Shown: one piece after another, positions 34,701 through 44,710 of the stretch
How the letters are laid out: every line of letters starts with the position of its first letter
How positions within the stretch are numbered: position 1 is the stretch's first letter
NCBI RefSeq assembly: GCF_032854445.1
Contig: NC_088302.1
Span: forward strand, 12,147,338-12,211,337
Length of the DNA: 64,000 bases
Reading direction: 5' to 3'
From: Liolophura sinensis
Taxonomy: Eukaryota; Mollusca; Polyplacophora; Chitonida; Chitonidae
The notes under the pieces: model-generated
What the model was told of the DNA's origin: nothing
The model's database searches: none
Seen by the model: the letters and a program-made list of their open reading frames with translations, nothing else
Program-made: the position numbers and the translations under genes

Positions 34701-35735
34701 ATGAATTCGTCATAACGTGTATCTCAATAAAGTAGACTTCTGCCTATGACTTCGTCATTAGGTGTATCTCAATAATATTGACTTCTGCCACTGACTTCGT
34801 CACAACGTGTATCTCAATAATATTGACTTCTGCCACTGACTTCGTCACAACGTGTATCTCAATAATATTGACTTCTGCCTATGAATTCGTCATGACGTGT
34901 ATCTCAATAAAGTAGACTTTTGCCTATGACTTCGTCATTAGGTGTATCTCAATAATATTGACTTCTTTCTCTGACTTCATCATGACGTGTATCTCAATCT
35001 CATCTTAATTCCTCATGACGTGTATTCTGATAATCTTGATTTGTGCATTGCCCTAAGTCTTCATCACGGTTAACCCAGTAATACTGACTTGTGCTTGTGT
35101 ATCTTATGACTGTGCCCCTGAATCTTCCTGATGTGTATACTAATGACTGTGCTTTGTGCCCCTGTAACTGTTCCTGACGTGTATACTAATGACTGTGCTT
35201 TGTGCCCCTGTAACTGTTCCTGACGTGTATACTAATGACTGTGCTTTGTGCCCCTGTAACTGTTCCTGACGTGTATACTAATGACTGTACTTTGTGCCCC
35301 TGTAACTGTTCCTGACGTGTATACTAATGACTGTACTTTGTGCCCCTATAACTGTTCCTGACGTGTATACTAATGACTGTGCTTTGTGCCCCTATAACTA
35401 TTCCTGACGTGTATACTAATGACTGTGCTTTGTGCCCCTATAACTGTTCCTGACGTGTATACTAATGACTGTACTTTGTGCTCCTATAACTGTTCCTGAC
35501 GTGTATACTAATGACTGCTTTGTGCCCCTATAACTCTTCATGACGTTTATACTAATGACTGTGCTTTGTGTGCCCCCAGGACGTTCTCAGGGATATGGGT
35601 GAAATCAAGACATTCTCCGATTCCCGCCCCAGGAACAGGATTAAGATCGTAGACTGCGGAGCTGACCCCGTCGAAAAGAAATACACTTTATCTGAAGAAG
35701 AGGCCAGATCGGAAAAAGACCTCACCAGAGACTAA
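31702..35735 (+). CDS. Secreted cyclophilin-type peptidyl-prolyl isomerase (paralogue 1)
   Basis: This is a proline isomerase of the secretory pathway. Four coding exons join in frame: 31702-31959, 33291-33390, 33766-33950 and 35580-35735, giving 232 aa. It has a signal peptide ([19 protein letters not shown]), an acidic/basic linker, then EAWFDIEI. Next comes a loop insertion [12 protein letters not shown] that is absent from PPIB. Active-site residues are mostly kept: [14 protein letters not shown] has the catalytic Arg and Phe, but Val replaces the cyclophilin A Met61. [14 protein letters not shown] and [11 protein letters not shown] follow. The C-terminus is charged (SEKDLTRD), with neither KDEL nor the PPIB FAIAKE tail, so secretion is likely. 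The 185-nt exon 3 has the same length and phase as the PPIB exon. AATAAA lies three bases after the stop. The last intron is mostly a minisatellite. Confidence 0.93.
32396..32859. promoter_or_regulatory. Cluster of CCACGT(G) sites in an intron
   Basis: CCACGTGG occurs at 32396, 32412 and 32852, CCACGTG at 32810 and CCACGT at 32654, all within 464 bp. This core is shared by ER-stress (XBP1/ATF6-type) and bHLH (CACGTG) factors. It lies in the intron between the first two coding exons of the secreted cyclophilin. Its function is inferred. Confidence 0.35.
34352..34998. repeat. Minisatellite, 45-bp unit, about 14 copies, cyclophilin last intron
   Basis: The unit begins 'tcatgacgtgtatctcaata' and ends 'tctgcctctgacttcg', with exact 45-bp spacing at 34396, 34441, 34486, 34531 and so on. 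Forty-five is a multiple of three, which explains the open frames on both strands. Several units are degenerate. Confidence 0.95.
34999..35579. repeat. Minisatellite, 46-bp unit, about 10 copies, running into the exon 4 acceptor
   Basis: The unit is 'tgactgtgctttgtgcccct' + 'gtaactgttcctgacgtgta' + 'tactaa', spaced 46 bp (35144, 35190, 35236...). Transitional units at 34999-35140 link it to the 45-bp array, and both share TGACGTGTAT at the same phase. The last, modified unit ends 'tgtgcccccag' and forms the splice acceptor of the final cyclophilin exon. Confidence 0.93.
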
Positions 35736-36472
35736 ATAATAAATTTGTATTAGCTAATTTATTAGTCATCAAAATTTCTGACCAACTCTATGAGGCTTTC
35801 CGATTCTGAAAAACTTTTTATTTCGGACAAAATACTCTAATGTTTTATCTGTAGGCTTATGAAGTTCTGCATATAGTCTGGCTATTCTGAACAGTAGGAA
35901 TAGTTCAGGCCGCCCTATATATTAAGTCTTTAAATGACGATAAAACAATCTTCTCAAATTAATGTTTTCTTCTGGAACAAACTAAAACTTACAGAAACGT
36001 TAAAAGCCTTTGTCATATCATTAATAGTATTTGATTTTAAAATGAGTAGAAAATGTTGTTTGTAGCTGAGTTATAAAATCGAGAGACAGGAACAACCTTA
36101 AGTTCGCTCAACAAATTTAAATTATTTGTGTAAAGAAAACTTTTCCAACTGTTTGAAATTCACTTAAGTTCAGATCATGTGTATATATGTGTATGGAATC
36201 ACTTGGAGAAAACTTGACATGTATTTCTTGTCTTGATGATTCGTATTGCAATTCCAAATCTCGGCTTGGAAATGGACGTGGCGTAATTTACTCCGTATTA
36301 TATACGTTTTTACCAAACGTTTGTGTTTCATGTGACCATTTCATTGTGTGTTTAATGTCTTTGTTGTGTATGTGTTTTAGGAAAAAATATATGTGTAAAA
36401 ACTTATCACTGTGTTGTTCTGGTGTATAATATTTATTCACTTGCCGTTTTTTTTGTCTTTGGCTTTACATTT
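35736..36472 (+). other. Immediate 3' flank / possible 3' UTR of secreted cyclophilin 1
   Basis: A canonical AATAAA lies at 35738-35743, starting three bases after the TAA stop, so the 3' UTR could be very short. No further gene is recognisable before the next SINE. Open frames here are not supported. Confidence 0.5.
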
Positions 36473-36624
36473 AAGGTCTGCCAGCTACCTGCGGATGGTC
36501 GTGTGTTTCCCCCGGGCTCTGCCCAGTTTCCTTCCACCATAATGCTGGCCGCCGTCGTATATGTGAAATATTCTTGAGTACGGCCTAAAACACCAATCAA
36601 ATAAATAAATAAATAAATAAATAA
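36473..36624 (+). repeat. tRNA-derived SINE, 5'-truncated
   Basis: CTACCTGCGGATGGTCGTG, ATGCTGGCCGCCGTCGTATA and a run of about six AAAT units are present. Close to consensus. Confidence 0.9.
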
Positions 36625-36982
36625 CATTCTTGTGCTCCATAGCGCAGACAAGCTGAAGATCAGTTGTTTTCCACCAATACATGGGGTGTGCATACCTGTA
36701 TGTCAATTGTGGAAAATTTCGTTAGTAAGTGGGATAGATGGTTTATCCCGGCTACACTCCTTTCTTCCACCTATTGAACAGACCACCATGGTATCGGTGA
36801 CAAATTCTTATAGCATTATAACGGCGTTAATTAACAATGGAATAACAAATCTACACATATACATTATACATTTATACATAGAGACTGCTGAGAATAAACG
36901 CATACGGATAATGAGAATGTCAGAGTTATAATGTCAGTAAATAATAACGACTTATAACACCAGCAGATCATTCAACGATGGC

Positions 36983-37163
36983 ACCAGGGCACAGTTTCGA
37001 GAAACTTCTTAAATTCAGTAAATTTCTTCAATCAGCAGTTGTTTTGCCAAAGTCCAACAGGGAGTTATTCTAAAAAAAGGCCAAAGTTAACATTACATAA
37101 GTGTGCTATTATGGTGCTCGAAGAAGACACTTTTACTTACTTTTATGAAACCGGGCCCTGGTC
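36983..37163. mobile_element. MITE-like element, CCAGGGC...GCCCTGG ends
   Basis: The left end CCAGGGCACAGTTTCGAGAA and the inverted right end CCAGGGCCCGGTTTCATAAA form terminal inverted repeats of about 22 bp over a 181-bp element. No target duplication is clear. The ends resemble those of the MITE at 47917-48050. Confidence 0.5.
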
Positions 37164-37349
37164 ACAAGTGAACGTTTATCTCAGAATTTTATATCACCAC
37201 CCTCCATACATTATTTGCCGCCTATGTGTTTGTTTGTATGAAAGTATACAGACACCATCAATGTTTCTCAAAATAGATGAAAATCCTAAGCAACGGAGGA
37301 TGGCTTATTTCCTTATAGCTAGAGCGTGATATTTGAGTCCGTGAAAATT

Positions 37350-37501
37350 TTTTATTTATTTATTTGATTGCTATTTTACGCCACACTCAAGAACATTTCA
37401 TTTATACCACGGCGGCCAGAATTATAGTGGGAGGAAACCGGACAGAGCTCGGGGAAACCCACGACCATCCGCAGGTTTCTGGCACACCTTCCCATGTACG
37501 G
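37350..37501 (-). repeat. tRNA-derived SINE copy
   Basis: The TTTATTTATTTGATTGCTAT tail, GGGAGGAAACCGGACAGAGC body and CCATCCGCAGGTTTCTGGC are present. The head half is missing. Confidence 0.88.
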
Positions 37502-37935
37502 TAAGCTTACATAAGGCACATGCAATAGCGCAGAAGTTCTTAATGGAAGGCTGTCATATCCCTTTGCTTTATTATTATTCTAGATGAGGAATATAACTCA
37601 TGAATATATAAATTCTGGCTATATGAATGCAACAAAACATCAACTTTGCGCCTGTTATGTGCTTGTCTCTCTTGAAACGTCGGATTGGTCGGAGTGGGTC
37701 TGTAAATGCCTTTTTAGTAAAGACACTTTTTTTATTTTAAATACAACCCACTATGAAATTTCAGATGTTAAAAAACTAATGTTTTACTGACCTTATGTCC
37801 ATTTTTGTTTTCAATTCTTTACAGGATTTAATCGACGTAGGCCTATATATATTAACTTTAATTTGGACTTAAGTTCTGTTTGTTATATTCTATTATTAAG
37901 ACTTAAGCCTTGCAAACATGCACATGAATCTTAAT

Positions 37936-38132
37936 GGGGCCTCCCGTGGCTCAGTTAGCGCGCTAGCGCAGCGTGATGATCCAGGAGCGTCTCACCAATG
38001 TGGTCACTCTGAGTTCAAGTCCAGCCCATGGTGGCTTCCTCTCTGGCCGTAGGCGGGAATGTCCTTCAGCAACCTGCAGATGGTCGTGTGTTTCCTGCCC
38101 GAGCTCTGCTCGGTTTCCTAACACCATAATTC
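37936..38132 (+). repeat. tRNA-derived SINE copy with intact tRNA-like head
   Basis: This is the best head in the window. GGGGCCTCCCGTGGCTCAGT contains a pol III A box (TGGCTCAGTTAG), and TGAGTTCAAGTCC is the B box. The body follows to CCTAACACCATAAT. The 3' tail is lost. It defines the main family as tRNA-derived. Confidence 0.88.
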
Positions 38133-38459
38133 AACGACCTGTAAAGGAAACCCATACATTCTGCATTTGCCAAAATAAACAAGATAAGCACTCTTAATGT
38201 AACATGGGCAAAACCCAGAGCGTGATTGTAAGTAATGTATATGAAAAAAAATAGGAAATTAAACAATATGTTCTCAATAATATTGTCAAAATTCCTTGCC
38301 TTTTGATTATACAAAATTTTTTGACCGCGTGATTCAGGAATACATGTCTGAAATAAAACTTGAAATTGAATACTGCATATGTTTCATTTATCAGTCCTGC
38401 ATGGGTACCGGACGAAACTATATGGTTAAATGTCATCTGTCAGTCCGTCAGTGTGGCGC

Positions 38460-38668
38460 GAATTTATTTATTTATTTCACTGAGTGCTTTATATGTAGTA
38501 CTCAACAATATTTCACTCATATGATGTCGAAAATGCAGCATTAAGGTGAGAGGAAATCGAGCAGAGCGCGATAAGCTGAACTTGAACTCTCATCAACCGT
38601 AGTGGTGATAAACTCATGTGTCATGTTCTGTGCCAGTAGGCTAACTACTCACTCATTGAGGCCCCTAA
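38460..38668 (-). repeat. tRNA-derived SINE copy, diverged
   Basis: TTTATTTATTTATTTCACTG, GTACTCAACAATATTTCACT, GAACTTGAACTCTCATCAAC and CATTGAGGCCCC mark both ends. There is a deletion in the body. Confidence 0.8.
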
Positions 38669-39639
38669 TTAACAACAGACGCCGAAGACTTCAAAGCGTA
38701 TTCATGACCCATACACGTGAAAAAAAAAATAGAAATCAAGCCCCAAAATACTTTCAAATTTCATTGTTTTAATTTTTTATTTGCATAGATAAGTAGGCTG
38801 TATTTGCATTATACAGCAATATGCACGGATATACATGGAGGCAAGCATATGTATATTACATACAGCTAGACAGAATGTCTCTACAGCTCATTTACACCAA
38901 TGACCACGTGTCACATGCTGTGTCCCTATCACATATCCATACATACATCTACTTCACACTGTCACAAAAGAGAAAACACAGGAATGCTCACAAAAGCTGC
39001 TCTGAAAGGACATGAGACAAACACATACAAAAATGTTGTGCATATAGATGTATTTGAGCACAGTTTCACTGCAACTTATACATACTGCACACAAAATTGA
39101 AAATTAAGTACTTTGCCGCAGTTTCGCATCGTTTCAATGTGCAGAAACCTTTTTTAACCACTTGACTTACACACATAAAAAGAACCATTCAAGTGCTAGG
39201 TCCCAGTTGGGTATATAGATTCGTCTAACACTTACACTGCATACAAAATTACCAATGATAACATAACTTAGTTAGTCACATCACATCATCATTAGCACTT
39301 CTATTACACATCAATACTTACACATGTCTATATCTCAAATTTAAGTACAATACCGCAGGTAAATTCATATTCTTCCATACTGCATGTGGAAGAATACATA
39401 AAGAGGACAAAGCATTTGCGTATCTATCTACTCGTCAAGTCTAGTGCAACAAATATATAATTCCAAGCATAAATGAGACAGGCGTGCAGATGCCATAAGT
39501 GTTTCATGATGTAAGCTTTGATCTCCGCCATTTTTTCACTTCAACTTATCATCGGCGTCACATGCATATATATCAAATATAAATATACCACTTTTAAATA
39601 ATTTGTGAATGAGAAAATTTTTTTTTACATCAGTTTTAT

Positions 39640-42600
39640 TTATTCTCTGTCTGTATCTTCGTCCGATAAGATCTCTTTCTCTGACAAATCGTAAACTTTG
39701 TCGGCGTCAAGTTCATCTACGCCACAGTCTATGATCTTCACCTTCTTCTTGGGTTTGGCATCTGAACCTGTGGGTACTTCTCCAATAGTTCTGATTGTGT
39801 CCTGAAATGAATGGATTGAATGGTTGATGTGAGGGTTAATCGACTGACTGCTCGATTTACAGGTGTCCTATATAGTGAATTTAGGCGTCAAAACAGACAT
39901 TCAAATACCAGCCGTCGACCATGCATAAGGGGCTTTCCAGGTCTATATTAGAAAGACAAATTTCCAAGAAGAACTGCCATGAGAAGGGATGCAGGTTATA
40001 GCATACTTCAAATCTTCAATTCATATATTCAATTCACAAATACAACCATTTGGATAGTGCTGCATTGAATAACAAGTCCTTGCAGATTTTCAAAATCTAA
40101 AAGCCGGAAAACAACCAAATGTAAACAGGGACGAACCCATGACATCAGTTGTAAAAGTCACTGTACACCACGTGCCAGAGAGAACCCTCAGGCATGGATC
40201 CACGATTCCAACGATTCCACGGACCTTTTGAGCAACGATTAATGGAAAACTGTACCAACCACCTTTGCTGTGTATAATTTGGATCACCAAGGTTTCAACA
40301 CATGCTGGCAGAAAACAGTTTAATAGCTGTGCAATAAATTGAGGCCAATGACATATTTTTTGACATATGACACATATAGGCCAACATGTCTGGACCAACT
40401 TTTGACATCCGATTAACTTATTTATTTATTTGCCGTACTGGAGAATATTTCAAATAGATGCTGAAATAGTGATGAAATTTGGTTGAGACCACTTCGGGAT
40501 TCGAACCAGCGACCTCAGAGTCATGTACCTAATCGACAGCAATACATGTCAACCGTCTAGACCACTCGACCAACAGGCCTTCCACAAATATAGAATTAAC
40601 TGGCCGGTAGACTATACAGCGAACATGCATTACCCCTCTGATGATCCCAAATTTCAGCAATAGAATCTGTGCTATATTCAAAAAGTGTAATCCCTATTAA
40701 CGATAATACTGAGAATATTTCACATATGCGATGACGACCAGGATTGTGGTGCGTGGAAACGGAGCAGAGGCGGGGTGAAACCCATGGCCACCTGAAGGTT
40801 ATCTTACCATTCCTCTGATAACTTTGCCGAAGACGACATGCTTCTTGTCCAACCAGCGGGCCTTGTTCAGGAGGATGAAGAACTGGGAGCCGTTCGTGTC
40901 TCGACCGTGGTTCGCCATGGACACGTACCCAGCCGCCTGGTGACTCAACACGTAGTTCTCATCCACAAACTTCTCTCCGAAAATACTCTTACCTGCAAAG
41001 ATTGAATAAAAATATGACTTTTTGTTTTAAGTGCTACTGATATTCTTGTGTCACCAATATCAGGGGCTTTGTCAGGTATATGGCGAGATGGACTGATCGC
41101 TTTTGTATTCCACCTATCCTCCCCCCCCCTCCCCCTATGGTGGTTCTCCATTCATGCTGATCCTCCATCAGTCTTGACCCTTCATCCATGTTGATCTGTC
41201 CATGCTGATCCTCCGCCCACGACGATCCTTCACTCCTGTTGATGCACAACCTATGTTGATCCTCCTCCCATGTTGAATGACCACCATGCTGATCTATCAA
41301 CCATGCTCATCCACCACCTAACTTGATCCTCCACCCGTTGATGTTCTGCCCATGTTGACCCTCCAACCATGCTGACCCTCTATTAATTTGATCCTCCATC
41401 CATGTTGATCATCCAACCCAAATGACCCACCTTCCACGTTGATCGGCCGCACAACGTCAACCATGTTGACCATCCACTCGATCAAGTTAATCCTCAACCC
41501 ATGTTGACCCTCAACCATGTTGATCCTCCATCCATGTTGACCCTCAACCATGTTGATCCTCCATCCATGTTGACCTCCACCCATGTTGGTGCACCACACA
41601 ATTGATCCTCCACCTTTGTTGATCATCCACCCATGATGATTAGCCACCCATATTGATCCTCCCCCCATGATGAACCTCCATCCATGCTGACACCACACAG
41701 AAGCACAGAAGCCAGTTTTGATACACAAGTTGATCCACCACCCATATCGATACACATCACAGCGCACCCTCTACTCATACCGATCCTCAACAAGAAAAGC
41801 TTGGCCACTTTCCCAGAATGAAGAGTTCTCGAGTAAAATGTAAAACACTAAAGAAGTAATACAGAAACCTTGTAATCTATAGACGTATTGGGATTAGGGT
41901 AGATAACTCGCGTGAGTATGCTGGAGACTACGGAAAGGACACAAACAAGTGACTGGGCAATAGTCTAGGAGTCTAGATGGTCTAGAAGATTTATTTCACA
42001 GCAAAGGTAAAATCACAGTAAATGCCGCATTGAAGTTTCATATTCCTTTTTCACAATTATAGCAAAAATTTAATTCATGTAGCGTTACTTTAAGAAAAAG
42101 TTTATCTCCTAGTTGTAGACTGCCCACCACTCATAAATGTCCAGGTGGGAAAGGTGAGATTGGGACTTGACCACCATGTTAACATGATCTGAACGAGGGA
42201 ATTTACTGCACATAAATCTACTTCCCACTCGCTCACTCACCTCCTGTGCCATCTCCTGTTGTGACATCACCGCCCTGGATCACAAAGTCTGGAACCACTC
42301 GATGGATGTAAGTATTTTTATAGTGTAATTTTTCTGATCTCTGAAAAAGACAAAAACAATCGGTTGACATCTGAAAATCACATCTGAAATTTAGGATGCA
42401 TTTTATGTACGGCCTTTCTTTAAGCTGCTTCTAATTATAAGAATTTATGTGAGTAGTTAGCATGGGATATTAACTGAGTTATACCGTATGGACAAGAGGC
42501 CTTATGGATTTTTTGCCAACAATATCCGGTATATCCTCTTGAAATACATGAGAATTTTGCAGGCCTGACAAGTAATCTTGAATATCTAATACTTAAATTA

Positions 42601-42916
42601 AATACTTATAATATATATGTAGCCTTGAATTAAGCATGTATGGATCTGACTGTGCTATATTATATACTCTTACCCCATGTTCTTTCTTCCTCTCGAAACC
42701 TTTGGCGATGTTGGCGAAATTCATAACGGTCATCGGAACGGTTTTGCCGAAGAGAGCTATGACAAATCTTCCCCTGTAGTCGTCTCCCGGACCATCAAAG
42801 TCCACTATCTCGATGTCAAACCAAGCTTCTGCCGTCACTGTATGATTAGATTTTCCCTGGGTCGCTCTGGTACCCAGGAACGTGGTCAGGACGACGGCTA
42901 GACCGTACAACAGCAT
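39640..42916 (-). CDS. Secreted cyclophilin-type peptidyl-prolyl isomerase (paralogue 2)
   Basis: This is a secretory-pathway proline isomerase. Four coding exons on the minus strand join in frame: 42916-42674, 42340-42241, 40992-40808 and 39801-39640, giving 229 aa. It has a signal peptide ([18 protein letters not shown]), one N-glycosylation sequon (NHT), and [20 protein letters not shown] with the same loop insertion as paralogue 1. [15 protein letters not shown] keeps Arg, Phe and Gln, with Val at the cyclophilin A Met61 position. [14 protein letters not shown] and [11 protein letters not shown] follow. The tail is acidic (LSDEDTDRE) and has no retention signal. The 100- and 185-nt exons equal those of paralogue 1. 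AATAAA overlaps the stop codon. I chose MLLYG because a hydrophobic signal follows; the longer upstream frame looks like UTR. It is tail to tail with paralogue 1. Confidence 0.93.
40419..40582 (-). repeat. tRNA-derived SINE of a second family
   Basis: On the minus strand GGCCTGTTGGTCGAGTGGTC contains a perfect A box (TGGTCGAGTGG), and GGTTCGAATCC about 50 bp later is a perfect B box. A short non-tRNA body and AAATAAATAA tail follow. The A-B spacing is long for a tRNA, so this is a SINE rather than a tRNA gene. It lies in the last intron of secreted cyclophilin 2. Confidence 0.7.
40704..40800 (-). repeat. SINE fragment abutting a cyclophilin splice donor
   Basis: GAGAATATTTCACATATGCG and CCATGGCCACCTGAAGGTT match the main SINE body. 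In gene orientation the SINE begins about seven bases after the exon 3 donor (ATG/GTAAGAT). Confidence 0.7.
41115..41790. repeat. Degenerate minisatellite in a secreted cyclophilin 2 intron
   Basis: Many diverged repeats of a motif like 'ccatgttgatcctccaccc' (roughly 16-30 bp periods, some doubled) span the intron between coding exons 2 and 3. The antisense 149-codon open frame rich in [11 protein letters not shown] is a by-product. Confidence 0.85.
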
Positions 42917-43040
42917 CGTGCACCTGCCAAATCTGGGGAGTTTGAGGGTGTGAGTGATGAGTGGAGGACTGACCAAGTGAAAACCTAGGGCTATACGGGA
43001 AGGCCATAAGGCCTTCCTTGGCGGAAGACTTTCTCCCCCC

Positions 43041-43066
43041 GACTGAAAGCTAATGCTGCTAATATA
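43041..43066 (-). promoter_or_regulatory. Possible core promoter of secreted cyclophilin 2
   Basis: On the minus strand TATATT (43066-43061) is followed by a consensus initiator TCAGTC, with A at 43044. The 22-bp spacing is shorter than usual. The predicted leader has an upstream ATG. An alternative is an upstream non-coding exon spliced at CTCCCCAG just before the ATG, as in paralogue 1. Confidence 0.3.
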
Positions 43067-43216
43067 GCCGGTTTTTCCAGATGTATAAGTAGAGGACGGT
43101 AATAACACTGTATATTCTTCACACAAAATCGATTTGGCTGGTAACAGGCTGTCTACGCATTCGAAACGAATTACTGAATCAATTGATTTGAATGGAGTAA
43201 ATGTCGAAAGACGCAT

Positions 43217-44555
43217 AATAGGGACACAGCCTAAGCGTAGAACGCGTTAGATAACATAGTTCCTTTTAAAAATGAAGTAAAACATGAAATTGGAACTAAA
43301 AAGAAATCATGTTATTTAAAACTGTTTCTTAAAGTCCTTTTAACAAATCATGCAATACAGATCAGAATACAGCAAAATACTTTTTCAAGGCTACTATAAC
43401 AAGCCAGAGTCAGCGATCTCACCTTAATATTAACCACAGGTAATAATCCAAAGACAAAGGTAAGTCGATTGGGCAGTCTTTGTTTCTTTTTGGGCATTAT
43501 AAAGGACCTGGGGGCCGTCGTGGCCTTTCACGGGGCAGAAAAACACCTGTGAGTTTTGATGTCGTGGCTAAATCAATACAGGTAAGTCGCCACTTCTGGC
43601 AGCAACATCACGATGTAGAGGAGGGTATTGAGGGGTGGGTGTCGAGAAGGTGCCCCAGATCGAATGCTCCTCAGTGTACCACAAACATCTTCACTCTGCG
43701 TGTATAAGTTTCTTAAATTAAGAGTATAATTCTCTAGTTAGTGGATATGAAGTGTTTCACCCACTAGAGGATGTGTCACCCACTATAAGCCAACATGCTA
43801 CACAATTGGATAATGAATAAATTTACGCGTGAAAAACATTCTCTGCGTCTTTCCAACTTCAATGACATCATCTTAATTACTTACTTTGTATACTTTCTTA
43901 TAGTTCTTTGGGGGTTTATGCATGTTGCTTTTGGAAATTGATCTTGCGTTTATTGAACTGTGCAACGTCCATTACGGCTGATTACTGGTATACGGATGGT
44001 TTACGACTCCTAGATTTGGACTAATGGGGAATAAGTTTACACACAGGTAACACACTATAAAGCAGAATCATTGTTGCAATTTATTAATACACAGGTCTAT
44101 ACAGAATGACATATAGTTTCGCGTGGACACGGACTTAATCAGTTTTATTAGGACTGACAAATCTCCATCAATATCTCAAAACAGGAGAGATAATTCTGAA
44201 ATTTCGCGAAATAACAGAAATACAACAACTTGTGCATAACAAGGTTTAAAGCACTTGCTTCAACAAACCTGGTTTTCTACATGTAAAAACAATGACTTCA
44301 ACTCTCTAATGCAATCTAGTAAAAACGTATATGGTAGTGCATTTATTGACGTTTGTATGTGTGAATGACTAGACGATTAAGTGAATGAATGAATATGCAT
44401 CGATCCGAAAGACAAAACTGCTGACAAATAATATAGAATGGAATTATGTGTAATAATAAAGGTTATTAATGACATGTACAACGAACACACCACCAATACT
44501 ATAAGGAGAAACTTCGCATGGCTGATTAAGAAAAAAGTAAAAATCTATTTAGATG
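43217..44555. other. Gene-free stretch with an isolated + strand TATAAA
   Basis: TATAAA at 43498 is followed by a leader-like stretch and a perfect donor (ATACAG/GTAAGT) at 43580, but no downstream exon is recognisable. Otherwise nothing is seen. Confidence 0.3.
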
Positions 44556-44710
44556 TACCGTCTCTGCATGACCAGTGAGGTTGCAGGTTCGAATCCGGAT
44601 CTCGCTATTTGGGTTGCGGCTTTGTCGTAAGGATTTGTCTAGTATTTGTAGTTTCTTCCACTCACAAATGTTGAGTGAAACGATGGATGAATGAACGATT
44701 ATGGATGAAG
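44556..44710 (+). repeat. Partial tRNA-derived SINE (third family)
   Basis: A perfect B box GGTTCGAATCC (in 'gcaggttcgaatccggatct') is followed by a non-tRNA body. The A-box half is weak. It is not the main SINE family. Confidence 0.4.

Noticed and set aside
34397-34735. 112-codon frame [15 protein letters not shown] repeated
   Set aside because: The 45-bp tandem unit is divisible by three; it lies in an intron.
37936-38010. Possible tRNA gene
   Set aside because: A and B boxes are present, but the sequence continues directly into the SINE body, so it is a SINE head.
41318-41767. 149-codon frame rich in [11 protein letters not shown]
   Set aside because: It is a translation of the degenerate minisatellite in a cyclophilin intron, antisense-like in composition, with no flanking splice logic.
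42917-43216. N-terminal extension upstream of the secreted cyclophilin 2 ATG
   Set aside because: The in-frame extension would bury the signal peptide and covers a TATA-like and initiator-like region; a start at MLLYG fits the family better.
43498-43580. Plus-strand TATAAA followed by a perfect splice donor
   Set aside because: No downstream coding exon or initiator was found on the plus strand within several kilobases.
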